Below, piece by piece: positions 53,198 through 64,000 of a stretch of DNA of 64,000 bases; position 1 is the first letter of the stretch; every line of letters starts with the position of its first letter. A program made the position numbers and the translations under genes. Under the pieces are notes generated by a model. That model saw nothing but the letters and a program-made list of their open reading frames with translations, made no database searches and was not told the origin of the DNA. This DNA comes from Litoditis marina. Lineage: Eukaryota; Nematoda; Chromadorea; Rhabditida; Rhabditidae. Where the stretch lies: the NCBI GenBank assembly GCA_964036275.1, contig OZ038434.1, positions 38,835,279 through 38,899,278 on the forward strand. Reading direction: 5' to 3'.

Positions 53198-56100
53198 ATG
53201 CGGATGAGAAGCGGAGAAGATCAAACCTTGTTCACAAACGCTCAAAATGCTCAAAACATCACCGATATCAAATGCGAACCAGGTATGTTGATCAGTTTTG
53301 AGCACAAGGATAGTAGTGAAGGTCTTGTGTCTTGTTGTTAATTAACTGGGATTCAATTTACTCTTTTCGGAATGTACTGCTCAGTAACAAGGAAAGATCA
53401 TGGGATCTGGCATTATAGCAATCTTCACTTTGCTCACCAGTACCCCGCAAGCTATAGTATACCATGATAACTCGTATGTAGGACAGTGCTTGAAACACGG
53501 AGTATGGTTGGGGCTGGGAAAGTGTTGATGAGCAGTTTCTATGCTTCGATTTCAAAATCAGGTGATCTACAGAGACGATCGCAGAGTTTCTTCACAGTCT
53601 TGTTGCTCAGTTAGAAAACTAATGTTTCAATTTTTCTTGGTGAAAAAAATGCAGTTCACTTTTAGACGACGAAATTGATGATACCTCAGCATTGTCTGCA
53701 GGGAGCTGTGAAGATGAAGTAGAAGACGTGAAACCACAACTGTGCGAATTAGCTTCAACAAGCAAACATTGTGTGGCGACAACATATCGGGATTTTCATA
53801 CCGACCATGGTGAGTTATTTGATGCTCAATTCTGCGAACATCTCTACGAGGCTTGTACCCGTGTTTGTCCATGATGCTTCTAAAAATTCGATTAACGAGT
53901 TTCATAATGTTGAATGTAGCATTGTTCCTAGTCTGCATTGAAAACTAGTTTTTCAATCTGGTTGTTTGGAGCACCACAAAACTACTTTACCAATCAACCG
54001 TTTCTAAATCTCATGAAACTAAACAAACGTCAGATAGGTTTGCTGTTCCCACTGTTTGTAGGAAACCAGCTCCGAACATGCCTTCGAAACAGTTCAAGAA
54101 CCGAACGGTTCGGAAAAATACTGTTTTTTGTAGTCGAAACGCCAAAAAGTCGATTTGTATTCCCACCATGCTGTATTTACAGTAAAATACTGTAACACAA
54201 CCAGGTATGTTCTGAGAGGTAGTTGCTGAATGCTGAATGATAACTTCATAAATTGCGTTCATTTGTATAATTCACTAAGTATTGGTCCGAACTCATTAAT
54301 AATAAATGATTTTTTCAATTAAGTTTTATAGATTATCTTCTCCCTGAAAGTTTCGGCCCCGGCCCAAGTACTTCTACTTCTAACGCCACCGAAATGGAAG
54401 ACATGCAACCAGAGGAACAACTTTTTTCTAATGATGTTAAGCCGTGTGTAGGTCAGTCATTAGTTATTGATTTTTTCCAGTTTCCATGCCGATTTTTTAT
54501 GACAAAATAGGTTTATTTTTCTTGATTGAGAAATTTCGGCCAGTCTTGTTTCAAGGAAATTTGGCTCATTTCAATTTGTTTGCAGATGAATTATCTAATC
54601 GAATTGAAATCAAAGTCGTGAAAAAGGTCATTACTTCTATTGAAGCAGATGCTCTCGTGAATGCTGTGGATTCGGAACTGAAATCAGGTGGATATAGAAA
54701 GTAATGAACTAAAACGTGAATTGAACAATAGTTCTTAGTCCAGTCTTTAGTGATACCTTCATGTCATAATTTTCCTGAGAATTATGAAAAGGGGGCATTG
54801 CTATTTCTCACGAGTTTCTGTTGTTCGAAGTTACACGTGAGATAAGTCTTGTTGTGATCAAATTTGAGGTTTTCTAGCTCGGAAAAGTTTAACACATAAC
54901 ACTCTCCACATCATACAGAAGTTTTCGAGGTTTTTTGAGTAGGATAAAGTTCGACTACAGTTCTAACAACCGAACAACGTATTCCAGACGAAGATTCGAT
55001 CCTGACCGCTGGTGGTCCTAAGATGCAGAAAGAGCTGGAAGAAGTGAAAGAAACATTGCCGCGGGGAGGTCCTTTGGACGGATACTGTTTGGCAACTGGT
55101 TCCTACGGTATTGAGAACTGTCAAGGTGAACATTTGGAAATTATAGAATTTTGAGTGTTTGGGTTTTGTGAATGATAGAGTTCAGTTGAGTTTCAGGGCT
55201 CAGAAACCTACGAAAAACCTACAGAACGTGTTCTCATACCTGTCATGATAATGGAGCCGATTTAACCATCCAAATGGGGCCACTCGGACTCAGACAACTA
55301 CACTTCTGAATGTACGTCCCTTCTCCGAAAAACGAACTGTAACAATACATTTTCAGCTGTTTTCCATACGGTGGTTCCAAAGTTATCCGAGTCACCCAAT
55401 CGAATGGAAGAGTACCTTCTTCGAAGTTGTTATCTCAACTGTCTGGCCGCGGGAGAGGAAAATGGATTCACGAAAATGGTGGGTTGAGCCATACTAGAAG
55501 TGAAAACGTCACGTACAGACGTATGAAATGTTGGGTTATCAAAACAGTTTTGCATCGCAAATCTTCGGAAAGATTATAGAAAAGACGAAAAGGGTTTCGA
55601 ATATTGGTTTTGGATGATTAAAATAGCAGTTGCTATCCGACTTTTGATTCTTGGGTTATGTCACTCAATTCGCGAACATTTCGGCGAAAGGGAACTTTAT
55701 CAGTACTTGTTCGAAAGTCGAATGTGCTCAAAATGCTGCCATGACTACATTTGAGATTGATTAAGTAGGAATGAGAGTTTGCTCGGCACAGTCTGTTTTT
55801 CTATTTTTTGGTTTCTACCAAGTTTTGAGCTAGCATTATGACCATACACCAGTTAGGTCCGACTATTCGACGAAAAATAGTCTGTTTTTAGCTGTAAACA
55901 CGGGAAAATTAACGATTTTGTGTCGAAATTGTACAAATTTTCATGTTTTCGGCGAAATAGTAGTCCGTTTTTCTATTTTTTTCTGACTATTCGGCCAACT
56001 TTACTGGGGTATGATTATGACGATTCCGGTGTTTTTAGGCATTTCCCGTACTGGGGCTGCATAACCAGAAGACGCAGCGGTTTTCTATTCTGATTGCTGT

Positions 56101-59100
56101 ACATTCGGCCTTGCTCCATCTGCAGCTCAATTCTAATCCGGTACGTTTAGTTTTTTTTCCGTGAGAGTCGGTGGCTTTTCTCGAGCTGGTTTGAAAGTCC
56201 CACTTGATTTTTCTTCCTGGACAAAACTACATCCTTTTTCTATCCAAACCAATGGGTCGGTGAGAAATTATACTGATTCGGGTTCCGTACTCAAACCTGC
56301 AAAAGACTGAACCAGAGTTACGAAGTCGACTAATTTCATAGCATCATTTGCTTCAATCGGTTTTGGTTCGTTTCCATCCTTTTTGGTTCAAGTTTGGCTC
56401 CTCAGGATAGTGGAAGAATCGCTTCGCTTTTGGTTCCGAGAGAGCCGATTGGGGAATAAATTCCCTTTTGAATGTGAGTAGATAAATAACCTTGTATTTT
56501 TTGTATCATTCAGTTTTCAGAGATTGAAGGAGATTATTTTCGTAGCCTCTGACGATCTTATCTATGAGTCATTCAAGTTTATTCTGGAGGGAAAAAGTGA
56601 AATGGAAGTCAGTGTTGAAACCGGTATGTTCAAGGTTATACACATAATATGTACATGGGAAAATTTGGTCAATGTCAGAAGAACGTCGACTGAAAATTAT
56701 TGCTCGGAAACCTGATCCAAGTTTATTTCAATTGAAGTATTTCAATCGAAAAAGCGAACTAGCGAACCATCGTTTGGAGGTTTTCTGGTGTTCGACCAAT
56801 ATAGTTAACACAGTTTGCGTTTCACGATGCAAACCTAGACAGTGTATTGAATATAGAGATTTTGTAGTGTTTATAGTTTGATCATCGTGTATTTTCGATT
56901 GAAAGCTGAATATTTTTGCGTTTTGAGATCAAACTACAACAACGGTTTGGTCACAGAAATAAAAAAATGTTTATTTCCCTTAGACACTGCAGTTGGTCAC
57001 TTACTGTGTTCATACATAAAGTTCGGATAGTCGACAAAAGGTACTCCGTTTTTAGATTGAAACGCATGAAAATAAACATTTTCGTTCAATACATAGACAA
57101 AATTCCTTGTTTTTGGCGATAAATAGCCCGTTTTGCCGATATTCGGACAACTTCACTAGGGTACTAGGGCTGTATTGAAGCTGTTTTTTTTCTAGCGCAG
57201 CCAGTGAGAACGAGATTGGAACGTCGAAATGTCCGAAACAGGTTGCACATGCATGTCTCGCCCGTGCCCGGACTACCCTTTTCGGTGGGCAGTTTCGTCT
57301 TGAAATGGATCAATGATGCAGAACGGAAAAGAGTCATGTGAGTTATAGACATCAATCATACATCAGTAAAGTTGTCCGAATAGTCGGAAAAGTTTGGAAA
57401 ACGGACTACTTTTTGCCGAAAACAAGAAAATAAGTCTACTTTCGATGAAAATCAAAAATTTCACGTGTCAACATCTGAAAACGGACTACTTTTTGTCACT
57501 TAGTCGGACCTTACTGGGGTTTGACATCAATATTCTCGTTTAAATAGTACAAACGGACTTCTGTCCCCCCAAAATCATGGAAATTGAATTGTTTTCGATG
57601 TGAACTCACGAAGTTTCAGGAATTTCAATCGAAAAGGCCTTCTTCTGTTAAAAGTCAGTACACCTTACTGGTATAGAAAATTGTGTGTATAGAATCATTG
57701 GTTTTGTAAAATGTGATGTGTGGCCATTCTAAAAATAGAACAGCTCCTGGTCGAACTTCATCATTTCGCATCAGAATAGGGAAAAGCGATCACTGGGGAA
57801 TCGTCCCAATAGCCACCTAAGGTCCGAGTCTTTTCAGACACTGAGATACTCGATTTTTTGACCTTTTTGGATATATGAGGGTTAGGGGACTTGGTCCTAG
57901 TCGCACAGTAGATTGTTCGTTATAAGTAAATTTTTCCGGGAAGAGTTGGCACATTCAGCTCGCCAGTACGAGATACAGATAAAATAATTTTCCTCTTTGT
58001 AACAAATTGACTCATTCTAGATGAATGTGAAACGTTGATTTTGAGGTTTTTTGCACTTTTTTGTAACTGATCAGAATTCCGTTCACTCTTGTATTTTAAT
58101 ATTTGATTTTGTGCTTTGTTTTCACGAAACTTATATTTCAAGGAGGCTGGCACAATCGACTCCGGAGATTCCTACCACATCTAGGCAGAAGGGACGAAAG
58201 ATCAAGAAAAGGTAATAATACTAGGTTTATCACATATATGTTATCTACCAAATATTTACGTGACTAACCTGAGAACCCCAAAGAGACGGGGTTTCAAGAT
58301 GAGATAAGAAAATTCCGAAGCACTGGCGGTTGTTTGGAGTTTCAGACGGCTTACTTCTCTGTTTGAGCCACTTTTTACTAAAGTGCTACTCTTTTTCTCT
58401 AAATAGTTTATATGTTGGTCAGCTGTTTGTTATTTTGGGAAAATGTGTTCACTCATCAATCAGTAATCATGTGGATCATTATGTATTTTTTGACAGTGAG
58501 GCTGAAAAATCGGAAGAAAAGAGGTTCCAATCGGCACTGCGCCTTCGAGAGTTGCGAAAAAATGAAGAATATAGGAAGTTGGAAAAGGAAAGGTAAGCAA
58601 AGTTGATTCAGTTGATTCATATGCAACTATATCAGTGGCCGTATTCACCAAGCTCAAATAGTCGGCTAAGCTATTTGACAAAAATTTCAATAGCGAGTTT
58701 CAGACCACAAGATCACTTGTTTCTACAGTTAATTGTAGTTTCAATCATATCTAATGTGACATTGATTAAGTGTCAAGAGAACGAATGATAATTCTAGTAA
58801 GTTAATGAGAAATATTGAATTGAAAATTGGCTCAAATAGCTTACTTGGCAATTTGAAGTGAATAGCTTCTTAGAAAGGAAGGAAACGACCACAGGTTTGA
58901 ATCAATTCATTTGTACCAGTTTGTAATGTCCTCTCTCTTTTGCGCTGAAAATGAAAACATGTGAATATGTCGCAAAGTTACAGAAAACTTTAAGGGCCCA
59001 AATTGACTTACGCTATTTACTCGGTTTTTCTTATCTACTTCCCAAAAACTGCGGGGGGGGGGCTCGGAATATATAAACGTAGCCGAAAAGATGCATTTGT

Positions 59101-59447
59101 CAGTTGAGAAATCATGTTGCTCTTATTTCTCCATTTGCATTGCCACATCTAAGAATGTGGAAAGTCAGGTGTTAAATTGTGAATTAGTCTTTCTATTCTA
59201 TACAGAATGTCCACTCCGGAGTATCGAGAAAAGGTGGCTGCGCGCACAAGGAAACGAAGAGAGCAGAGGAGGATGGAAGGGTGAGCTTTTTATTATCATT
59301 ATAATTATATTATTATTCTTGCTAAGACCAAGAACAGTTTTTACGATAATTTCAACACAACAAAGGGTCAACAACAAGCAACAGCAATAGTCAAGCATCG
59401 ACATAACTGGGAGGGGAAATAGAATGAGAGAGAAGGAGAGATAGAGA

Positions 59448-59502
<55 letters not shown>

Positions 59503-59648
59503 AAGATGTGATTGTCACTGTTTACAGATATTCTTATTCTCCCGAACAACTGGAAAAAAGAAGATTGAAGTCAGCGGCTCGCATGCGAATGCTGCGCAAC
59601 AATGAAGAATGGAGAAAGCGGGAGAAGGAAAGGTACGCGATTTAGTAG

Positions 59649-59736
<88 letters not shown>

Positions 59737-60631
59737 GCAGAGAGGAAGAAAATGTTTGAACATTGGAAGAACCTTTTAAACGATTTAAATAAAGCAGAAC
59801 GATTATGTGGACCAATCCCGTGTCAACGGTTCTTTGAACTGCAATTGAAAAATGAATTGTAGTTTAAAGGACTGAAGCGTTGGGATTGGACCACATAATC
59901 GTCAGTATTGAAACAGGCGCATTTGCGACTTTATTCAATAAAGGTCCACACTTGTCTAGCGATTCGTCACATGAACCGTACACGCGTTATCACACGTGCT
60001 AACGGTGGTTACTCCTGGTACAATTTCAAAATTTAATTGTTTCATTTACAGAAGGACCGACCCGGAGTTCCGAGCAAGAGTAGCTGCACGTAAACGAGCG
60101 CGACGAGCTGAGAGAAAGAGAGAAATGTAAGGCATATTAATGAGCTATTATAAATTGTAAACAACTTTGTATGAGATGAGGTAATTGATCGATATAATTC
60201 TCTAATATCTCTAGGGAAAAGCGAATGGATAGCCCGTTTCTTGTGTTCTTCTAGCGTTTCATGCGAAATAGAGATTTTTTCATACCACCTCATAATGTCT
60301 ACGAAACATTCCACGTTCACCATTAAGATGTGACGTTTGTACAGGTAAGAACTCGCTCTGAGATTCAAATGCGTGAAACTTCAGTATTGTGTCAACTGTC
60401 AAACATGGGGACTTTATTCCAATATTGGCGAAAAGAGAGTCCGGTTTTTCATTTTCTCTGACTGTTTGGACAACCCTACTGGAGTATGTACTTCCACTAG
60501 TTGATCAAGTTCATTTCAGAGAGCAATTCGACGCTGTAAATCCACACGCAGAGGGACAAGCCGAACAAATCCTGGCCAATGTGTTAGCCAACGAATTCAA
60601 GATTTTACCAGATATTAGTTCAAGTTCGTAG
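53198..60631 (+). CDS. Degenerate macro-domain protein with tandem basic repeats (529 aa)
   Basis: Fifteen exons join in phase: 53198-53282, 53666-53809, 54332-54451, 54586-54687, 54988-55125, 55357-55478, 56039-56140, 56521-56623, 57196-57337, 58143-58211, 58497-58592, 59206-59280, 59528-59632, 60052-60126, 60520-60631. Residues 1-116 are acidic and low in structure, ending NDVKPCV. Residues 117-305 match a macro domain: [71 protein letters not shown]. The usual Gly-rich ADP-ribose loop after the VNA motif is missing, so ADP-ribose binding or hydrolysis is doubtful. Residues 353-492 hold two copies of an Arg/Lys/Glu-rich exon pair (EEYRKLEKE + [27 protein letters not shown] + [19 protein letters not shown]), like basic DNA-binding repeats such as STPR types. 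The tail is [12 protein letters not shown]. Probably nuclear (inference). Confidence 0.74.
55850..56010. mobile_element. GTCCGACTA-type MITE in intron 6 of the macro gene
   Basis: CCAGTTAGGTCCGACTATTC and its complement CGGCCAACTTTACTGG; interior GTCTGTTTTTAGC words. Confidence 0.65.
56190..56475. repeat. Worn GGTTCGG-type element in intron 7 of the macro gene
   Basis: CTTCCTGGACAAAAC start, GGTTCCGTACTCAAACC and GGGGAATAAATTCCC end. Strongly diverged. Confidence 0.35.
57010..57165. mobile_element. GTCCGACTA-type MITE in intron 8 of the macro gene
   Basis: AAAGTTCGGATAGTCGACAA and ATATTCGGACAACTTCACTA ends; diverged. Confidence 0.5.
57364..57523. mobile_element. GTCCGACTA-type MITE in intron 9 of the macro gene
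   Basis: CAGTAAAGTTGTCCGAATAG and TAGTCGGACCTTACTGGGG ends; CGGACTACTTTTTG occurs in both halves. Confidence 0.65.
59453..59499. repeat. (AG)n tract in intron 12 of the macro gene
   Basis: About 23 uninterrupted AG units, ending 28 nt before exon 13. Confidence 0.9.
59651..59739. repeat. (CT)n tract in intron 13 of the macro gene
   Basis: About 36 CT units then CTGTCTCTCTCTCTG, beginning 19 nt after exon 13. Complementary to the AG tract before the exon. Confidence 0.9.
59792..59909. mobile_element. P1 MITE in intron 13 of the macro gene
   Basis: TA then AAGCAGAACGATTATGTGG; right end CCACATAATCGTCAG. Confidence 0.65.
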
Positions 60632-61590
60632 TATAAAGTTGGCGGAGTTGCCGATGGTCCGAGTTACACTTAAGTTACATCCAGTAGTATTCACGTTTTG
60701 AATTCGATCAGCTGAGCCATTATTCAGTTCACCGGGCCTGAGGCTTAGTTTGTTTCTACAGTTTCAAGTTTGTTTTCATGTGAATATTTTTTGATCTATT
60801 TCTCTCTCATAGACTGTGATTCCTGCTTTATGTTACGTTGTAGAGTTGTGGTATTCTTATTGCATGTTTCGTATGAGTAATATTTGACAATGAGAAAGAA
60901 TTACAGGTACTGGTGTTTACGCTTAAAAAGCCTTTAATGTGGATCATTATTAATGCATAAATTATGTTATGGCATAGTTGTATTTTTTGACTACCTTTTA
61001 ATAGTATTTTTAGGTTCATGAAGTTGGTTGGCGTTTTCATTTAGCTCGATTACATTTGTATAATACACTTTGAAAATTATATTGCTTTGCTTGAATTACG
61101 TTGCTTTTTCTTTATTGACATTGTCTTTTTCCATTTCCTACAAATTTAGTTTTGTATATATTTCACATTCATTTGGAAGTTACGATAATATTTATTTATG
61201 AAGTGTCTCTGATGTACCTCAATGTGTTTTTTTATCAATTTGTCCAAATGCACACTGAATTAAACTCTGTAATGTGCTCTCTGTTTAACAAAGTTCATTC
61301 CTCTCCAAACAGTTAGAATTTGAGCTTCAGAAAGGTATAGAAGTTCCTCATTAATTTCAGTTGATCCAGTTTGGAATCATATACTTACTGAATGATTTCC
61401 TCAGCTAACATAACAAAAACATAAACGAATAAAGTTTAGCATATAAACGCCCTTCATAAAAGTTTCATTCAGCTTCAGTTTGTTTCCAGATGTCTGGCTG
61501 TAGCACGTAACTCTCCGCTCTCAAAAACGTAAACGAATTGCACGTGGATCAAAAAAAGTATGGTATAAGTTACTTTCTGCTGTGTGTGCT
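60632..61590. other. 3' flank of the macro gene / intergenic
   Basis: AT-rich, no ORF of interest. AATAAA occurs at about 61429, rather far from the stop; a nearer variant signal may be used. Confidence 0.35.
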
Positions 61591-61626
61591 CAAATCGCGC
61601 CCCAATGCTAAGTACGCCGCCAAACC

Positions 61627-62083
61627 GGTTTACGGACAAATCCCCCCCGCCGCGTTGCGGTCGGACAATTCCCCCCTCTGCGCGGACAACTCCCCCCTCT
61701 ATTTTTTCTCTAAAACCTGGCTGTTAATCGAACATGCTTTGAATTTCATTACATGCTGACTTACCCTGTAAGTAAGCATGTATATGAAGATTTACAACGC
61801 GAAAACTTCACTTTTATCTTTGAATTGAGGTTAAAAACTTACGTTATTCCGTGGACTTTGGTTAAATACTGTTTTATGTCATTTTTCGGCTAATAATAAT
61901 GACTACACTAAGTCCACGAATGCTAATCATCTTATAGAGCTATTATAAACTATATCTTCTTGAATAAGATGAGTTAACTTCGAAAAATGACCATAACTAG
62001 TGTAAAATAGGTTGAGGGGGGAGTTGTCCGAGAGAGGGGGGAATTGTCCGACCGCGACGCGGGGGGGATTTGTCGCGTAATCC
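61627..62083. mobile_element. 457-bp hAT-like element in the 5' region of the second macro-type gene
   Basis: Ends GGTTTACGGACAAATCCCCC and the complement of GGGGGGATTTGTCGCGTAATCC form ~75-bp imperfect TIRs rich in CGGACAATTCCCCCC. The 8-bp GCCAAACC is directly repeated at 61619-61626 and 62084-62091. The paralogous upstream region at 52885-52990 lacks the element. Confidence 0.8.
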
Positions 62084-62392
62084 GCCAAACCGCGACGCAA
62101 ATGCGGATAATAAGGGCAATCTGGCTTCACGGCGATCAATAATCGGAGATCTCCGAAAGATTCACGCTCTACTTTTTAAATTATATATTTGTATGCCTTC
62201 ATAATTATTTGATAAGTTTACGTCAAATCGTGCAATAAATAGCGATTTTCATATCTACATAGTTTGTTGGTTTCTTTTTGATACTTGTTGCTCTATCTCG
62301 AGATCGAGATCTCGGTTTTTATTAATTGCAAACTTTTCAAACTTTACTGTATATTGGTTCTTTAGGTATATTGTATAGTTTCTGTTCGCAAT

Positions 62393-64000
62393 ATGCGGAT
62401 GAGAAGTGCAGGCAGCACCGTAGCTTCGGTCAACGTCTCGGATATCAAATGTGAACCAGGTTAGTTGATTTTCAGGTGTATACGAATACGCATAATATAC
62501 GTTTTGTATTGTAATGTGATATGTATGTGTGTGAAATCTGTGAGATCCCAATTTTCCGGAAAACTAATCAAAAGTTACCCACTGTTCATCGAATAACTGC
62601 TACTTTTCACGATGAAAAGTGTCAAATATATCTTAACAGAACGGAATTTGTGTGCAAAATGATTTCAATGTATAAGTTTCAGATGACGGTTTTCTTGGCG
62701 GAGCATCCTTTCCTGAAGGCTGCGTTGGAATGGAAGACGTAAAACCTACTCTGTCCGAAATAGTTCCAGCCACCGAATATTCTGTTGCGACCACATCTGA
62801 ACATGTTGACCAGGGTCAGTTTCTTTCATTCGGTTCACTACAGCATAGAGCATATTGAAACTTTTGAGCTGTTTACTCTGTTCATCATGTCATCAAAGAT
62901 TTATTGAAGTCTTTAGAAGAAAGTGTATAGTTCTTCTACATTTGATTATGTGTATGTAAAACGTACGATTTCATTGATGTTATGTCAGTCGTGACATCGA
63001 TTTCATTGATGTCACGACTCACGAATATAGTTACACACGGCTTAATTAGTTGTCGTGAGACTATGAGATTGCATATTGACAACACTCGTGTATTAGAAGT
63101 TAGAAGAGTTCTTCTAGGTCATCCATTATCGTTTAAAGGAGCGTGAACAGCTGTTCTATGAAACAAAAATCCCATTTTTCAATTAAAATACGTAAACTTT
63201 CTGTCATAGATGAGCAAATTTCCTGTTGTTATTTTGTGCTGACTGTTCTCAAAACTTTAGTGGTTTATAGAAACAACCCTTCAAAGTTGTCCGAGTAGCC
63301 AGAAAAAATAAGGATACTGGGCTAATTTTTCGCCAAAGACGAGAAAATCGATCTGTTTGGATGCAAAAACAGAAATTTTCACGTGCTCAAATGTAAAAAC
63401 GGACTCATTTTTGTCGCCTAGTCGAATCACGTCGGAGTTTGTTTCTAGACGATAAAAGCCTGTGTCCGAACCAACCTATCGACATCCAAATGGAACATAT
63501 GAAGTCGGTTCACGCGAGCCAACTTTTCTCCAACGACTGTTACCAGCCGACCACCTCAAATGATGTCAAACCGTGTGTGGGTCAGTAATTTTTACTATAT
63601 CACATTTTTCACTCGAATATCACACGGTCGCGTACCCCAGGAAAGTTGGCCGAAGAATGAAGAAAAATTGAAAACTGATTATTTTCACCTTTCACTTCAC
63701 GTGTTTGGTCTGAAAACGAACTACTTATTGTCAAATAGTTAGACCTTACTGGTGTGTATTGCCTTGAGTGCACGTTACGACTGCGACAAAACCGTCTCGT
63801 TTAAAATACGCAATTGGGCTTGCGTTCAGGTAATGTGTTTGTTCAGACGATACTTCATTGGAACATGACGATCCCTCTTCAGAAGACGAGGAGGAAACTG
63901 TTCAGAGCAGAGAGCGACAGGTACGTTTTAACTAGGTTTCATATCAAATGTTTATAAGTTGTATCGTGAAAGTTATGTTCTGCATTGTTTACAGCAGCTG
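62393..64000 (+). CDS. Partial paralogue of the macro-domain gene (5' part, runs off the window)
   Basis: Exons 62393-62459, 62683-62814, 63449-63580 and 63847-63920 join in phase; a fifth begins at about 63995 after TTTACAG. It mirrors the first three exons of the 53198 gene: MRMRS start, SDIKCEP, MEDVKP, QLFSND and NDVKPCV. The fourth exon is different and very acidic (HDDPSSEDEEETVQSRERQ), where the other gene enters its macro domain. Whether a macro domain follows cannot be seen. Regulatory upstream block is conserved but split by the 457-bp element. Confidence 0.65.
63283..63441. mobile_element. GTCCGACTA-type MITE in intron 2 of the partial gene
   Basis: AAAGTTGTCCGAGTAGCCAG and TTGTCGCCTAGTCGAATC ends, worn. 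Confidence 0.5.
63640..63757. mobile_element. Truncated GTCCGACTA-type MITE in intron 3 of the partial gene
   Basis: GGAAAGTTGGCCGAAG and AAATAGTTAGACCTTACTGG ends; about 40 bp shorter than others. Confidence 0.5.

Noticed and set aside
53627..53938. Minus-strand ORF of 103 codons
   Set aside because: Antisense to exon 2 of the macro gene, which has phase-consistent plus-strand splicing.
59198..59862. Ser/Leu and Arg/Glu dipeptide ORFs
   Set aside because: Reading through AG/CT microsatellites.

Overview
The window looks like nematode chromosomal DNA, most likely a Caenorhabditis-type rhabditid. Introns are mostly short with TTTCAG-like acceptors, there are three transthyretin-like (TTR) secreted-protein genes, an RTE-type LINE, and dense small inverted-repeat transposons. 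No bacterial or plasmid features, rRNA or intact tRNA genes were seen. Exon models below were built by hand from splice sites, reading phase and comparison between paralogues.

Layout. (1) 1-5.9 kb: repeats plus one unrecognised four-exon gene (2253-4027, +). (2) 6.0-14.0 kb: two tandem TTR-like genes on +. The second is followed by a nearly full-length RTE LINE (10477-13550) sitting between two copies of a 491-bp direct repeat, which has duplicated the gene's last exon. (3) 14.8-48.9 kb: the main novelty, four intact paralogues (A, B, C on -, D on +) of a multi-exon family I do not recognise. The proteins carry a C2H2 finger, a Cys/His module, basic helices and a C-terminal coiled coil. A, B and C repeat at about 9.5-kb spacing; D is inverted. 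Each coding sequence sums to a multiple of three (346, 340, 340 and 344 aa). C and D also share an alternative last exon. (4) 50.3-52.1 kb: a third TTR-like gene on -. (5) 53.2-60.6 kb: a 15-exon gene (529 aa) joining a degenerate macro domain to tandem basic repeats. (6) 62.4 kb to the end: the 5' part of a paralogue of that gene.

Repeats fill most of the rest. They include a ~118-bp palindromic MITE with TA target duplications, a ~70-bp hairpin repeat built on TTTGATC/GATCAAA, elements with TIR GTCCGACTA, and several hAT-like elements (8-bp target duplications) whose interiors are expansions of one short word (CGAGTTTT, GAATTGG, GGTTCGG, GCAACCGGGTTGC).

The genes do not form an operon-like pathway. 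The shared theme is local gene duplication (TTR pair, A-D family, macro pair) inside a transposon-rich, probably fast-evolving region.
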